DNA from: an uncultured Maribacter sp.
GTDB taxonomy: Bacteria; Bacteroidota; Bacteroidia; Flavobacteriales; Flavobacteriaceae
DNA: 64,000 bases
Direction of reading: 5' to 3'
NCBI GenBank assembly: GCA_947498505.1
Contig: CANMKG010000002.1
Coordinates: 558,001 to 622,000, forward strand
The stretch's first letter is position 1. Each line of letters opens with the position of its first letter. This document shows positions 28,676-36,929 of the stretch, piece by piece. Under the pieces are notes generated by a model that saw nothing but the letters and a program-made list of their open reading frames with translations, made no database searches and was not told the origin of the DNA. The position numbers and the translations under genes are program-made.

Positions 28676-28718
28676 AAACGTCTACGAGTTGTTATTTATA
28701 ACTCGTAGACGTTTTTTT
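28676..28718 (+). terminator. Strong terminator closing the exporter cassette
   Basis: A 15-bp perfect stem (28676-28690 with 28700-28714, core ACGTCTACGAGTT) with a 9-base loop, followed by T's. It isolates the cassette from ctlX. Confidence 0.95.
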
Positions 28719-28788
28719 GTGAGAATTATAAAAAAATCGTTCCCAAATGTTTTAATTTAGCCCAGCATAATTTTAAGTGAGCGAGGTA

Positions 28789-29724
28789 ATGAAACAAATA
28801 ACGAATACCATACTCATGGTACGTCCGGTGAGTTTTAGAATGAATGAACAAACTTCAGTAAATAATTATTTTCAAGAAAAAATAGATGCTGAAGCCAACA
28901 TTATAAACAAAAAGGCGCAAAACGAGTTTGATACTTTTGTTGAGGTTCTTCGTGCAAAAGGAGTAAATGTTGTTGTAATTCAAGATACCAAAGATCCCGA
29001 TACTCCAGATTCTGTTTTTCCTAATAATTGGGTCTCTTTTCATGCAGATGGTACAGTGGGCGTTTATCCTATGTTTGCTGAAAATAGAAGAAATGAAAGA
29101 CGAGAAGATGTTTTTGAAACTTTAGAGTCTAAAGGGTTTATTATTGAGAGCGTGATGGATTATACCTCTGCAGAGGAAGATGATTTGTTTTTGGAAGGTA
29201 CTGGGAGTATGTTGCTTGATAGAGTTAATAAAAAGGCTTATTGCGCACTTTCTAAAAGAGCAGATGAAGAACTTGTTATTGAGTTTTGTGAAGATTTTGA
29301 TTATTTACCCGTAATTTTTACTGCGTATCAAACCGTAGAGAATAAACGTAAACCTATTTATCATACCAATGTAATGATGTGTGTGGCAGATACTTTTGCG
29401 GTTATTTGTTTGGATGCAATTGATGATAAAAAGGAAAAGAAAAATGTAATTGAGCATCTAAAGACTGATGGGAAGGAAATCATAAAAATAACAGAAGAGC
29501 AAATGCATCATTTTGCGGGGAATATGTTGCAAGTATTAGGAGCAAATAATACACCATATTTGGTAATGAGCAGCGCGGCATATAAAAGTTTACAAAAGAA
29601 TCAGATTACAGCTATACAAAAACATTGCGAGATTATTCATAGTTCTTTAGAAACCATTGAAACCTGTGGGGGAGGAAGTGCCCGTTGTATGATGGCAGAA
29701 GTGTTTTTGCCCATTAAAGAGTAG
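28789..29724 (+). CDS. ctlX: CtlX-type citrulline hydrolase / amidinotransferase family
   Basis: Pentein-fold protein related to arginine deiminase; the family is named for citrulline utilisation. The 311-residue product starts at ATG 28789 (MKQITNTILMVRPVSFRMN); a GTG at 28777 would add four residues. Catalytic elements: FPNNWVSFH, the acidic LEGTGSML, His in MHHFAGNMLQV and Cys300 in CGGGSARCMMAEV. With the DDAH-like gene it forms a pair often found near gltA in Flavobacteriaceae (my recollection); here a 5-kb exporter cassette separates them. Confidence 0.87.
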   Translation: MKQITNTILMVRPVSFRMNEQTSVNNYFQEKIDAEANIINKKAQNEFDTFVEVLRAKGVNVVVIQDTKDPDTPDSVFPNNWVSFHADGTVGVYPMFAENRRNERREDVFETLESKGFIIESVMDYTSAEEDDLFLEGTGSMLLDRVNKKAYCALSKRADEELVIEFCEDFDYLPVIFTAYQTVENKRKPIYHTNVMMCVADTFAVICLDAIDDKKEKKNVIEHLKTDGKEIIKITEEQMHHFAGNMLQVLGANNTPYLVMSSAAYKSLQKNQITAIQKHCEIIHSSLETIETCGGGSARCMMAEVFLPIKE

Positions 29725-29770
29725 CAATATTAGAAGGCTTTTTTCGTTGTAAACTAGAAATGCCGATTTG

Positions 29771-30892
29771 ATGAAATGTTTGTATGCTTTAGGGTTAGTA
29801 TTATGTTTTTTTTCTTGCTCTTCTGATGAAGTAATAACTGAAGAAAAGAAAGATGAGTCTCGTTCTTTTTATATGGGATTTACCGCTTTTCCTTATGATT
29901 TAACCATAGAAGCACAGTTGGATACTTACGAACAAGTAGCAGCACAAAGCGATATTTTTTTGGTGCATTTAGATCACGGTGTTCCGTGGGAAGAGGCTTT
30001 TAGTAATTTACCTTTTCCATCAGAAGTACAAAATACCTTAGAAGGGACAAAAACAGGACTTGCTCCTAATACTAAAATATTACTTACTGCAACGCCAGCT
30101 GGTCAAAATCGCAATACTTTAAGCGGTATATGGAACAATAACGGAAGTCATCAATCATTACCAGCATTTTGGGAAAATAAAAAATTTGATGATGATGAAG
30201 TTGTTACTGCCTACATCAATTATTGCAAACGCATAATTGAAGAGGTAAATCCTGATTATTTTGCATACGGAATAGAAACAAATGCATCCTTTAAAAAAGA
30301 AGATGCAGCATTTACGCAATTTTTAAAGTTAGCAGATACTGTTTATACAAGGCTAAAGAAAGATTATCCAGCCATTCCTATTTTTTTAACACTTCAAGAC
30401 AGATCTTTTGATAATACGCATGAAGAGTTACTTGCTACCTCAAAAAGTTTGTTACAATATTCAGATTACATTGCAATGAGTACCTATCCGTTTTTAGATT
30501 ATCAAAATTTACAGAGAGACGCTAATCCTGAGTTGTTTGACGATAATTGGTTGGCTGATTTTAGAAACTTGGATATATCAAAACCTTTCGCCATTTCTGA
30601 AACTGGTTTTTGTGCGGAGGATTTGGTTATACCAAATCTTGGAGTTAACGTAAAGGCTTCGGAAAAATGGCAAAATGATTTTATGATTAAATTATTGAAC
30701 TCGGCAAATGATTTAGATGCAGAATTTCTGGCATGGTTTGTTTTTAGAGATTACGATTATTTATATGATAAAACTCCAAACCCTCCAGATATTCTTAGCG
30801 TTTGGCGCGATAACGGTTTGTTAAATGGTTCGGGTATGCCCAGACCATCATTTCAAACATGGAAGGATTGGAAGAGTTATGAGAAAAACTAA
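29771..30892 (+). CDS. Lipoprotein with TIM-barrel glycosidase-like fold
   Basis: A 373-residue surface or periplasmic lipoprotein: signal peptide with lipobox FFSC (Cys16). The body reads like a clan GH-A (beta/alpha)8 hydrolase: YFAYGIETNAS matches the strand-4 acid position, SDYIAMSTYPFLD an inner strand, and FAISETGFC the strand-7 nucleophile, with EFLAWFVFRDYDYL near the end. The closest fold guess is a GH53-like endo-galactanase or an uncharacterised relative; substrate unknown. TTG 29768 adjacent to ATG 29771 is not needed. Its 3' end overlaps a convergent gene by 4 bases. Confidence 0.65.
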   Translation: MKCLYALGLVLCFFSCSSDEVITEEKKDESRSFYMGFTAFPYDLTIEAQLDTYEQVAAQSDIFLVHLDHGVPWEEAFSNLPFPSEVQNTLEGTKTGLAPNTKILLTATPAGQNRNTLSGIWNNNGSHQSLPAFWENKKFDDDEVVTAYINYCKRIIEEVNPDYFAYGIETNASFKKEDAAFTQFLKLADTVYTRLKKDYPAIPIFLTLQDRSFDNTHEELLATSKSLLQYSDYIAMSTYPFLDYQNLQRDANPELFDDNWLADFRNLDISKPFAISETGFCAEDLVIPNLGVNVKASEKWQNDFMIKLLNSANDLDAEFLAWFVFRDYDYLYDKTPNPPDILSVWRDNGLLNGSGMPRPSFQTWKDWKSYEKN

Positions 30893-31299
30893 GCTTTTAT
30901 CGCTGAGCTATTTCTATAAATTAAATGTAGCATAAGGCCATATACGCCAAACTGAAGCATTAAATAAAAGCTTTCCATTGCAATAAAAGAAATTTCATTA
31001 GTTACATTTTGTTTAGCTACAAAGGCGATTACATGCGAAGTCCATAAAAACAAACCAACGATGCCAGCGTACTTAAGGCACTTGGTTAAACTACTTCCTG
31101 AAAACCGGACAAAATTAAACAAATAGGTAAGTACTAAACCCTGAATAAAAATAGAGAATAGTCCCATTAAAAAGTTAGGCTTACCATCAAAATACCCAAA
31201 GGTTTTATATTGTTCTTCAAACAATATTACATGCCATAATACGGCTAAAATAAAGGTAAATACTGTGTACGCGAGTGTTCCTAAAATTGTTTTTTTCAT
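30889..31299 (-). CDS. Small four-helix membrane protein, unknown
   Basis: The 136-residue product is almost entirely hydrophobic, with about four transmembrane segments (residues 7-27, 44-62, 76-94, 108-128) and a Trp/His-containing first helix (AVLWHVILFEEQYKTFGYF). I do not recognise the family beyond a resemblance to small DUF1761/DUF2177-like membrane proteins. It sits alone between the lipoprotein gene (overlapping its stop by 4 bases) and the BCCT transporter. Confidence 0.7.
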   Translation of the reverse strand: MKKTILGTLAYTVFTFILAVLWHVILFEEQYKTFGYFDGKPNFLMGLFSIFIQGLVLTYLFNFVRFSGSSLTKCLKYAGIVGLFLWTSHVIAFVAKQNVTNEISFIAMESFYLMLQFGVYGLMLHLIYRNSSAIKA

Positions 31300-31363
31300 G
31301 TTTAAATTAATTATGTTCGTACTATTGACGTAGTAAAGCTGGCTTAAAGGACAAAATGATATA

Positions 31364-32869
31364 TTATTTTCTCTTAATCACCTTTTTTAAAAAAAGTACG
31401 GACATAATTACAATCAGAAAAGCGAAAGGTAATGATGTAACAATGAGTAGTTTTTGAACTGCGGTAAGAACATTTACTTCTGGATTTACATTTCCTAAGA
31501 GAAGTAAAGCAAGAGCGCTTATTAAAACGATAAATGACCAAATTATACGATGTTTTTTACTAGGGTTCTTTTTTCCTTTATCTGTAAACATACTCAATAC
31601 AAAAATGGCAGAATCTACAGACGTTACTAAAAAGCTAATTAAAAGTAACATGGTAACACTGTTTAAAATTGATGCTGCTGGATAGTTTTCAAAAAATACA
31701 AAAATGGAGGAGAATACATTTTCAAATTCATTATTATATGCTTCCCAATTTTCTATAATTTGAAAAGCTGATGTTCCAAAAACTGAAAACCAAAAAAAAG
31801 TACCTAAAGAAGGGATAATTAGTACACCTAAAATCAACTGACGAATACTTCTTCCTTTTGATATTCTTGCAATAAAAATTCCAGTAAACGGTGCCCAAGC
31901 CAACCAAAAAGCCCAGTAGTAAAATGTCCAATCAGTTAAAAAATCAATGCCAGGATTATAATTTCCTAAAGCCAGACTCATTGGAATAAAATCTATAATA
32001 TAATACCATAGGGTCTTTAAGAAAATAGAAACAATATCTAGCACATTACCGGAAAAGAAAACAAAAAGCAATAATAATAAAGTAATTAAAATATTGAATT
32101 TCGATATTATTTTTATCCCTTTATTAACACCTCTCCAAGCAGAATAGCATGCTAATACTGAAATTACCGTAGTCAATAGTAAAGTAACTTCTAACCCTAA
32201 ATTAATATTGTAAACGTGTTCTAGTCCACCATGAATTTGTGTTGTTCCCAAGCTAATAGCCGCAATTAATCCAAAAACGGTGGTTACAATAGTAATTACG
32301 TCAATACCGTGGCGGCTAATTTTATGAGATACTAAACCTTTTACAGTATTACTGACAAGAACTCTCTTTTTATATACAAATAGTGTATATCCCATTATTA
32401 GTGCAAAAAGACCATAAAAAGCCCATGCTGTAAATCCCCATTGGTAAAACGTAAACTCCAATGCCAAAACTTTTGGGTCTAATGTTGAATCAAAAGGTGG
32501 GTGCTGTTGCATATAAACAGGTTCTTGCACCGCACGTAATAGAATACCAGAACCCATTCCTGCACTATATAACATAGCTACCCATGCCCAAAGTGAGTGT
32601 TCTGGCGTACTATTCTTTTTACCTAGTTTTAGTTTTCCTAGAGGAGAAAAAGCAACAATAAGTAATAGTAATACACAGGATAGTCCTAGATATAAGTAAA
32701 AATATCCAAAATAATTTCTAACCCAGATAGATGCTTTTTCTACATAGGTAAAGCTCTTTTCTGTTATAAAAAATGCAAAAAAAGAAAGTAATAAAAAAAC
32801 TCCAAAAGAAATGGAGATGAGTGAATGCTTTTGTAGCTGTTTAAAAATTTTAATGATACTTTGTTTAAT
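31364..32869 (-). CDS. BCCT-family (betaine/choline/carnitine) transporter, non-canonical start
   Basis: Secondary transporter for quaternary ammonium compounds, likely osmoprotective uptake. The segment from the first ATG (32575) encodes 403 residues with the BCCT signature WLAWAPFTGIFIARISKGR, but it lacks two N-terminal helices. Reading the same frame upstream gives about 100 more residues: ISISFGVFLLLSFFAFFITE (TM1), YFYLYLGLSCVLLLLIVAFS (TM2) and the LKLGKKNSTPEHSLWAWVAM approach to the ATG. The next in-frame stop is at 32884-32882, and no ATG, GTG or TTG occurs between. ATT 32869, overlapping the upstream gene's stop (ATTAA), gives 501 residues, normal for BCCT. The start is therefore inferred. 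Confidence 0.8.
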   Translation of the reverse strand: MKQSIIKIFKQLQKHSLISISFGVFLLLSFFAFFITEKSFTYVEKASIWVRNYFGYFYLYLGLSCVLLLLIVAFSPLGKLKLGKKNSTPEHSLWAWVAMLYSAGMGSGILLRAVQEPVYMQQHPPFDSTLDPKVLALEFTFYQWGFTAWAFYGLFALIMGYTLFVYKKRVLVSNTVKGLVSHKISRHGIDVITIVTTVFGLIAAISLGTTQIHGGLEHVYNINLGLEVTLLLTTVISVLACYSAWRGVNKGIKIISKFNILITLLLLLFVFFSGNVLDIVSIFLKTLWYYIIDFIPMSLALGNYNPGIDFLTDWTFYYWAFWLAWAPFTGIFIARISKGRSIRQLILGVLIIPSLGTFFWFSVFGTSAFQIIENWEAYNNEFENVFSSIFVFFENYPAASILNSVTMLLLISFLVTSVDSAIFVLSMFTDKGKKNPSKKHRIIWSFIVLISALALLLLGNVNPEVNVLTAVQKLLIVTSLPFAFLIVIMSVLFLKKVIKRK

Positions 32870-33230
32870 TAATTTCTTGTTCTAATGCTAATCGCTCTTT
32901 TTTAGTAAGTTTCGCAACGACTAAGTTATACGAAATATCTAACCATTCAAACAATAATGAATCTGGTATGCTACCGTCTACAATAACGTTACTCCAATGC
33001 TTTTTACTAAAATACGAAGGTTCTTGCATAGCCATGTGTTCTGCGCGTAAATCCTCAATGGTTTCCGGAACGCATTTAATGCTAAAGCTATTAAAAGTAG
33101 TTAAATCTGTAGCCGTAAACATTTTGCCCATAACTTTAAAAACTAGCACGTCAGGAAGTTTTGAAAAGGGAATAGATTCCGTTACTCCTTTTTTTGACAA
33201 ACAATAATTTCTGTAGGATTCAATATCCAT
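32865..33230 (-). CDS. MmcQ/YjbR-like protein
   Basis: A 121-residue protein of the MmcQ/YjbR family (CyaY-like fold, DNA-binding proposed). Features are MDIESYRNYCLSKKGVTES at the start, FKVMGKMFTATDL and the His-Trp segment YFSKKHWSNVIVDG. Its stop overlaps the presumed start of the BCCT gene, suggesting coupled translation of the two. Function in this context is unknown. Confidence 0.87.
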   Translation of the reverse strand: MDIESYRNYCLSKKGVTESIPFSKLPDVLVFKVMGKMFTATDLTTFNSFSIKCVPETIEDLRAEHMAMQEPSYFSKKHWSNVIVDGSIPDSLLFEWLDISYNLVVAKLTKKERLALEQEIN

Positions 33231-33254
33231 AATACCGTCGAAAAATTTTAAGCC

Positions 33255-33812
33255 TTATGTTTCAATAGTTCGGATTATCTTGCAGGGATTACCAGCGGCA
33301 ACAACGTTTGCGGGGATATTTTTAGTAACTACACTTCCGGATCCAATTACAGTATTTTTACCGATAGTAACTCCTGGATTAATTATTGCACCTCCACCAA
33401 TCCAAACATTTTTACCAATTGTAACAGGAAGCGCAAATTCAATTCCTGTATTTCGTTCTTGGTGGCTAATAGGGTGGGTAGCGGTGAAAATTTTTACAGC
33501 TGGAGCTAACATAACATTTTCTCCTATATGAATTGGGGCTGCGTCTAAAAAGATACAATTAAAATTGGCATAAGCGTTTTCGCCCCAATAAATATTGAAA
33601 CCATAGTCGCAGATAAAAGAATTTTCTATGTAAAAGTCCTTTCCAGTTTTGGCAAACAACTTTCTGAAAATAACCTTTCTTTCCTTCTCTTTTTCTTCGG
33701 GTATACTTAAAAGTTTTCTAGTAAGTATTCTGGCATTTTTTCTACCCGCTACGAGTTCAGAGTCATTAGGATTATAGGGCAACCCCTTTATCATTTTTTC
33801 TTTCTCATTCAC
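33255..33812 (-). CDS. Maltose/sugar O-acetyltransferase (NodL-LacA-Maa type)
   Basis: Acetyl-CoA-dependent left-handed beta-helix acetyltransferase. The 185-residue product has the N-terminal maltose-acetyltransferase segment (MIKGLPYNPNDSELVAGR), hexapeptide repeats (IHIGENVMLAP; VTIGKNVWIGGGAIINPGVT; IGKNTVIGSGSVVTKNIP) and the catalytic His in FTATHPI. Acceptor sugar unknown. It lies 24 bases upstream of the MmcQ-like gene on the same strand. Confidence 0.92.
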   Translation of the reverse strand: MNEKEKMIKGLPYNPNDSELVAGRKNARILTRKLLSIPEEKEKERKVIFRKLFAKTGKDFYIENSFICDYGFNIYWGENAYANFNCIFLDAAPIHIGENVMLAPAVKIFTATHPISHQERNTGIEFALPVTIGKNVWIGGGAIINPGVTIGKNTVIGSGSVVTKNIPANVVAAGNPCKIIRTIET

Positions 33813-33827
33813 CTTTTTAAGTTTTAG

Positions 33828-33971
33828 TTATAAGTGTATAGCCATCAGTACTAAGATAATGAATAAGGAGGTAAGTTTAAGACGTTCATTACCTGTAATA
33901 GTTTTTATTTTTTTTGCAATTTGCGCCTTTTTAGCTTCAGGAATTTCTACTGATTCTGCAAGTGGTTTTAG
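33828..33971 (-). pseudogene. Possible small membrane protein or gene remnant
   Basis: A 47-codon frame without a usable start: after a TAA at 33974-33972 it reads LKPLAESVEIPEAKKAQIAK, then a basic segment and a hydrophobic C-terminal helix (LTSLFIILVLMAIHL) before TAA 33830-33828. The helix-then-TM layout looks protein-like, but no ATG/GTG/TTG precedes the helix. It may be a truncated gene; no database check was possible. Confidence 0.3.
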
Positions 33972-34078
33972 TTAACTAAGGAATATTGTGACTTGTCTAA
34001 TCATTTCTTTAGTATTGAGCTTGCCTAGAAAAAAGCCCAATAAATATGGATAGATTTAAAAAACTGATGAATTTTATT

Positions 34079-34465
34079 CTAAGAAGTAATTTCAATTTGG
34101 TTTCCTTCAGGATCTGCTATTACACTTTCGTAATATCCATCTCCTGTTGTTCTGGGTTCTCCAATTATTGGATATCCGTTTTCACGAATTAATTCGGTGA
34201 GAGTGTTTACTTTTTCTTTTGACCCAACCGATATTGCAAAATGTGTTAGCCCTAATTTTGAATCTGACTTCTCAATGAACTCAGTAATCTCTGGTTTGTG
34301 CATTAACTCTATACGGGCACCATTGTCAAACGCTAAAAAGTAAGAGCTGAACTTTTTCTTGGGATTGTAATATTTTTCATTTGATTTTAAATCAAAGAAA
34401 CGCAGATAAAAACGTTTCATTTTTTCTATATCTAGGGTCCAAATAGCAATATGTTCAATTTTCAT
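34079..34465 (-). CDS. VOC (glyoxalase/bleomycin-resistance) family protein
   Basis: A 128-residue two-module VOC-fold protein. It begins MKIEHIAIWTLDIEKMKRFY (metal-ligand His5 region), continues LTHFAISVGSKEKVNTL (second ligand) and ends ESVIADPEGNQIEIT with the terminal Glu ligand, the usual His/Glu metal set. Such proteins act as lyases, dioxygenases or thiol transferases; the substrate is not evident. It stands alone behind a terminator on the same strand. Confidence 0.87.
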   Translation of the reverse strand: MKIEHIAIWTLDIEKMKRFYLRFFDLKSNEKYYNPKKKFSSYFLAFDNGARIELMHKPEITEFIEKSDSKLGLTHFAISVGSKEKVNTLTELIRENGYPIIGEPRTTGDGYYESVIADPEGNQIEITS

Positions 34466-34589
34466 TTGATGTTATTTAGTATCCACTTACTCTAAAACAA
34501 GTGCAGCTTAAAGTTAGAGTTTTCTTGCTTTAAGTGTTATATAAAAAACAACTTTCCAAAGTTATGATTGCTGGAAACTATAGAAATGT

Positions 34590-34631
34590 AAAAATCGTCA
34601 GCAGGAAGAATTCTTCTCACTGACGATTTTT
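34590..34631 (-). terminator. Strong terminator between two VOC genes
   Basis: AAAAATCGTCAG (34590-34601) pairs perfectly with CTGACGATTTTT (34620-34631); the loop itself holds the palindrome GAAGAATTCTTC. T runs leave both ends, but the flanking genes are both on the minus strand, so it most likely ends the 34713-35246 transcript. Confidence 0.88.
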
Positions 34632-34712
34632 ATTAAAATAGTGCTATATCTTATTTGTAGTTGGTTGATAAAGGAACCAGAGCTTACATCATAGCGATGA
34701 AATCGGCTTTTA

Positions 34713-35246
34713 TCAATCCCAACCAGAAAGACCAATAATCTCTCCATTTGGTCCTACAAAAAACGTGTATTTGTCACGTGCATAATGTTCGTTTTCCAGC
34801 TCATAACCTTCTTCTTTTAATTTGTCTCCAATTGGAACAATATCATTTACCTTAAGCATGAAGTGGTTGTGGTTGGTATTCCCTATTGGCCCTATTGAAT
34901 CTAAAAATTCTGGAGAGGTAAGTGATAAACCAATTGTTAAATCATCCGCTTTTAATTTCATCACTAACATTCCCTCAAGTCCTGGTCCGTGAAGAACTTC
35001 AGCATCGGCCATTTTAAATCCTAAAATCTCACGATAAAGTTTTAAGGTTTTTTCTAGTTGTAATACATGTACGCTAATGTACTTTAAACCTGTAACTCTT
35101 GCTTCAGTGTTACTTTTAGAATCTGCTTTTTGCGCAAAACTATAGCTCGTACCCGCTAAGATAAACATTGCCAGAAGACAGTATCTTAAAATAAGTTTAG
35201 AACCAGTTTTGTTTTCTTTTTTGCTCTTACTAATATCAATTTTCAT
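34713..35246 (-). CDS. Exported VOC-family protein
   Basis: A 177-residue VOC-fold protein with an N-terminal export signal: a basic start (MKIDISKSKKENKTGSK), a hydrophobic stretch LILRYCLLAMFILAGTSYS and the cleavage-like FAQKA. The VOC core runs from VTGLKYISVHVLQLEKTLKL to TFFVGPNGEIIGLSGWD. VOC enzymes are mostly cytoplasmic, so secretion is uncommon. Expected metal ligands are partly altered (Ser-Val-His instead of a simple His start). A terminator follows 80 bases downstream. Confidence 0.8.
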   Translation of the reverse strand: MKIDISKSKKENKTGSKLILRYCLLAMFILAGTSYSFAQKADSKSNTEARVTGLKYISVHVLQLEKTLKLYREILGFKMADAEVLHGPGLEGMLVMKLKADDLTIGLSLTSPEFLDSIGPIGNTNHNHFMLKVNDIVPIGDKLKEEGYELENEHYARDKYTFFVGPNGEIIGLSGWD

Positions 35247-35587
35247 AATAAATTTTGTAAAAAATGTCGTTAATAAAGTTGTTAGTTAATATTACTTGCA
35301 ACTTATAAAAAAAATGTATGCAAAAAGTTGTTTGCTGTGCTTATTACTAATATTTAGGTGTTAGTTAACTGGATAAAAACTTGACAATTGATTTAAAACC
35401 GTATGCTTTAGTAACATCTTGTATATGACAAAGAGAGATAATACAGACCCTAAATTATAATTTTTAATCTAATGTGGTTAGCGGGGTTATATGCCGTATT
35501 TATGAAGAAATTTTAAGTTGTCTTATTATTTAAGATACTTATATAAATTCGCTTATAAATTAAATTGTTAAGAACAAAAATCAATCA
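35247..35587 (+). other. 341-base gap, no gene recognised
   Basis: AT-rich intergenic DNA between two minus-strand genes. Stop codons occur in all frames; only short fragments are open (for example a 14-codon frame beginning ATG TGG near 35473). I see no terminator, tRNA or convincing promoter. Confidence 0.6.
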
Positions 35588-36001
35588 TTATTTACGAGAT
35601 AAAGTGTCGTTTTTAGCTAATTGCTTTAGTACGTTAAGTGCTTTGTTTGCATCGTTTTTATGTGTAAAAACATGGTCATGGTAGTATCCTGCAATAACAT
35701 TACAACTAATGCCTTTTTTTGCGAGTGCGGCTGAAAATATTGCTGTTAACCCAACAGCTTCCAATGAAGAATGTATGGAGAGTGTAATCCATGAAGCAAC
35801 ATAATCATACGATAATCCTAATTTATCGGCTTTTGTTTTTGCTATTACAATAGTAGTGCCTTCTGCTTCTTTAAATTCGCATATGGTATCGTTACGGTCA
35901 ATTGTGCTTACATCTTTTACCGTGGAAAATATGTATTCCCCTTTTTGCAATATGGGGGTCATTTCTCCAATTAACTTGGCAATATTCTTTTCTCCTGACA
36001 T
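35588..36001 (-). CDS. ACT-domain protein (ACT_3/ACT_7 type)
   Basis: A 137-residue stand-alone ACT-domain protein, a fold that usually senses amino acids. The second half shows the typical DUF-ACT layout: WITLSIHSSLEAVGLTAIFS, AALAKKGISCNVIAGYYHDH and a final helix with VFTHKNDANKALNVL. It follows the methionine aminopeptidase gene by 49 bases on the same strand and may be cotranscribed. Ligand unknown. Confidence 0.85.
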   Translation of the reverse strand: MSGEKNIAKLIGEMTPILQKGEYIFSTVKDVSTIDRNDTICEFKEAEGTTIVIAKTKADKLGLSYDYVASWITLSIHSSLEAVGLTAIFSAALAKKGISCNVIAGYYHDHVFTHKNDANKALNVLKQLAKNDTLSRK

Positions 36002-36050
36002 GATGAAGTTTTAATGAATGACTTAAAAAGGGATAAACAATCCGTCGAAA

Positions 36051-36815
36051 CTAGCTCCAAATTCCATTTGAACCAGTCAAAACAATAGGAGTTTTATCGG
36101 TTACCAAAATAGTTTGTTCATGTTGCGTTACGTAACCACCTTTATTGCCTACCAAAGTCCATCCATCATTTAGCTCAACTGCCATAGTAGAATTTGTAGA
36201 TATGAAAGTTTCAATGGCAACTGTTGTATTTTTTTTAAATCGCTCTCTATTGGTTCTAACTCTATAATTTAAAATATTTTCAGGTTCTTCATGAAGACTT
36301 CTACCAACACCATGTCCTGCTAAATTTTTGATTACTTTAAATCCGGACTTTTTGGCTTCGGTTTCTATCAAATATCCTATGTTGGCTATTTTTACACCAC
36401 CTTTTATATTGTTAATGGCTTTTTGTAGAATGTTTTTAGAGGCATCTACGAGTGGTTGGTGATTATGAATATCCTTTCCGAGTACAAAAGAACCTCCATT
36501 ATCTGACCAAAACCCATTTAATTCAGCGGAAACATCAATATTAACTAAATCTCCTTCTTTAAGAATTTTTTTCTCAGATGGGATACCATGAGCAGCTTCT
36601 TTGTTTACACTTATGCAAGTGTAACCAGGGAACCCATATGTTTCGTAAGGTGCCGATTTTGCGCCGTAACTTTTTAAAATTTCACCCCCAAATTCATCCA
36701 GCTCTTTTGTTGACATACCTATTTTGGTATGTTCTCTCATTAGTTTTAGTGTAGTTGCCACTACTTCACTAATTTTTTGCATCCCAATAAGTTCAGATTC
36801 TTTGGTTATTGACAT
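36051..36815 (-). CDS. map: Methionine aminopeptidase, type I
   Basis: Removes the initiator methionine from nascent proteins; dinuclear metalloenzyme. The 254-residue product retains all five metal ligands: Asp in VNIDVSAEL, Asp in FWSDNGGSF, His in LAGHGVGRSLHE, Glu in VAIETFIS and Glu in TQHEQTI, plus the substrate His in KEAAHGIP. In many bacteria map sits in the spc operon after secY; it is absent there in this genome. This copy lies among accessory genes, so it may be a second paralogue rather than the housekeeping enzyme. Confidence 0.92.
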   Translation of the reverse strand: MSITKESELIGMQKISEVVATTLKLMREHTKIGMSTKELDEFGGEILKSYGAKSAPYETYGFPGYTCISVNKEAAHGIPSEKKILKEGDLVNIDVSAELNGFWSDNGGSFVLGKDIHNHQPLVDASKNILQKAINNIKGGVKIANIGYLIETEAKKSGFKVIKNLAGHGVGRSLHEEPENILNYRVRTNRERFKKNTTVAIETFISTNSTMAVELNDGWTLVGNKGGYVTQHEQTILVTDKTPIVLTGSNGIWS

Positions 36816-36821
36816 AATATT

Positions 36822-36929
36822 TCACTTTAATTTAATAGTATTAAGACACTCGTGATAGCGCTTTACTATTTCTTGCGAACAAAGATTGTTGGTGGCTAAA
36901 ACAATTAATGCTAATAAAACGTATTTCAT
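36822..36929 (-). CDS. Possible 35-residue secreted peptide or remnant
   Basis: In the 324-base gap between map and the DUF3995 gene a short frame starts ATG 36929 and reads MKYVLLALIVLATNNLCSQE, a textbook signal peptide, followed by only 15 residues before TGA 36824-36822. It may be a very small secreted protein or the 5' remnant of a deleted gene. The rest of the gap (36930-37139) shows nothing recognisable. Confidence 0.35.
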   Translation of the reverse strand: MKYVLLALIVLATNNLCSQEIVKRYHECLNTIKLK

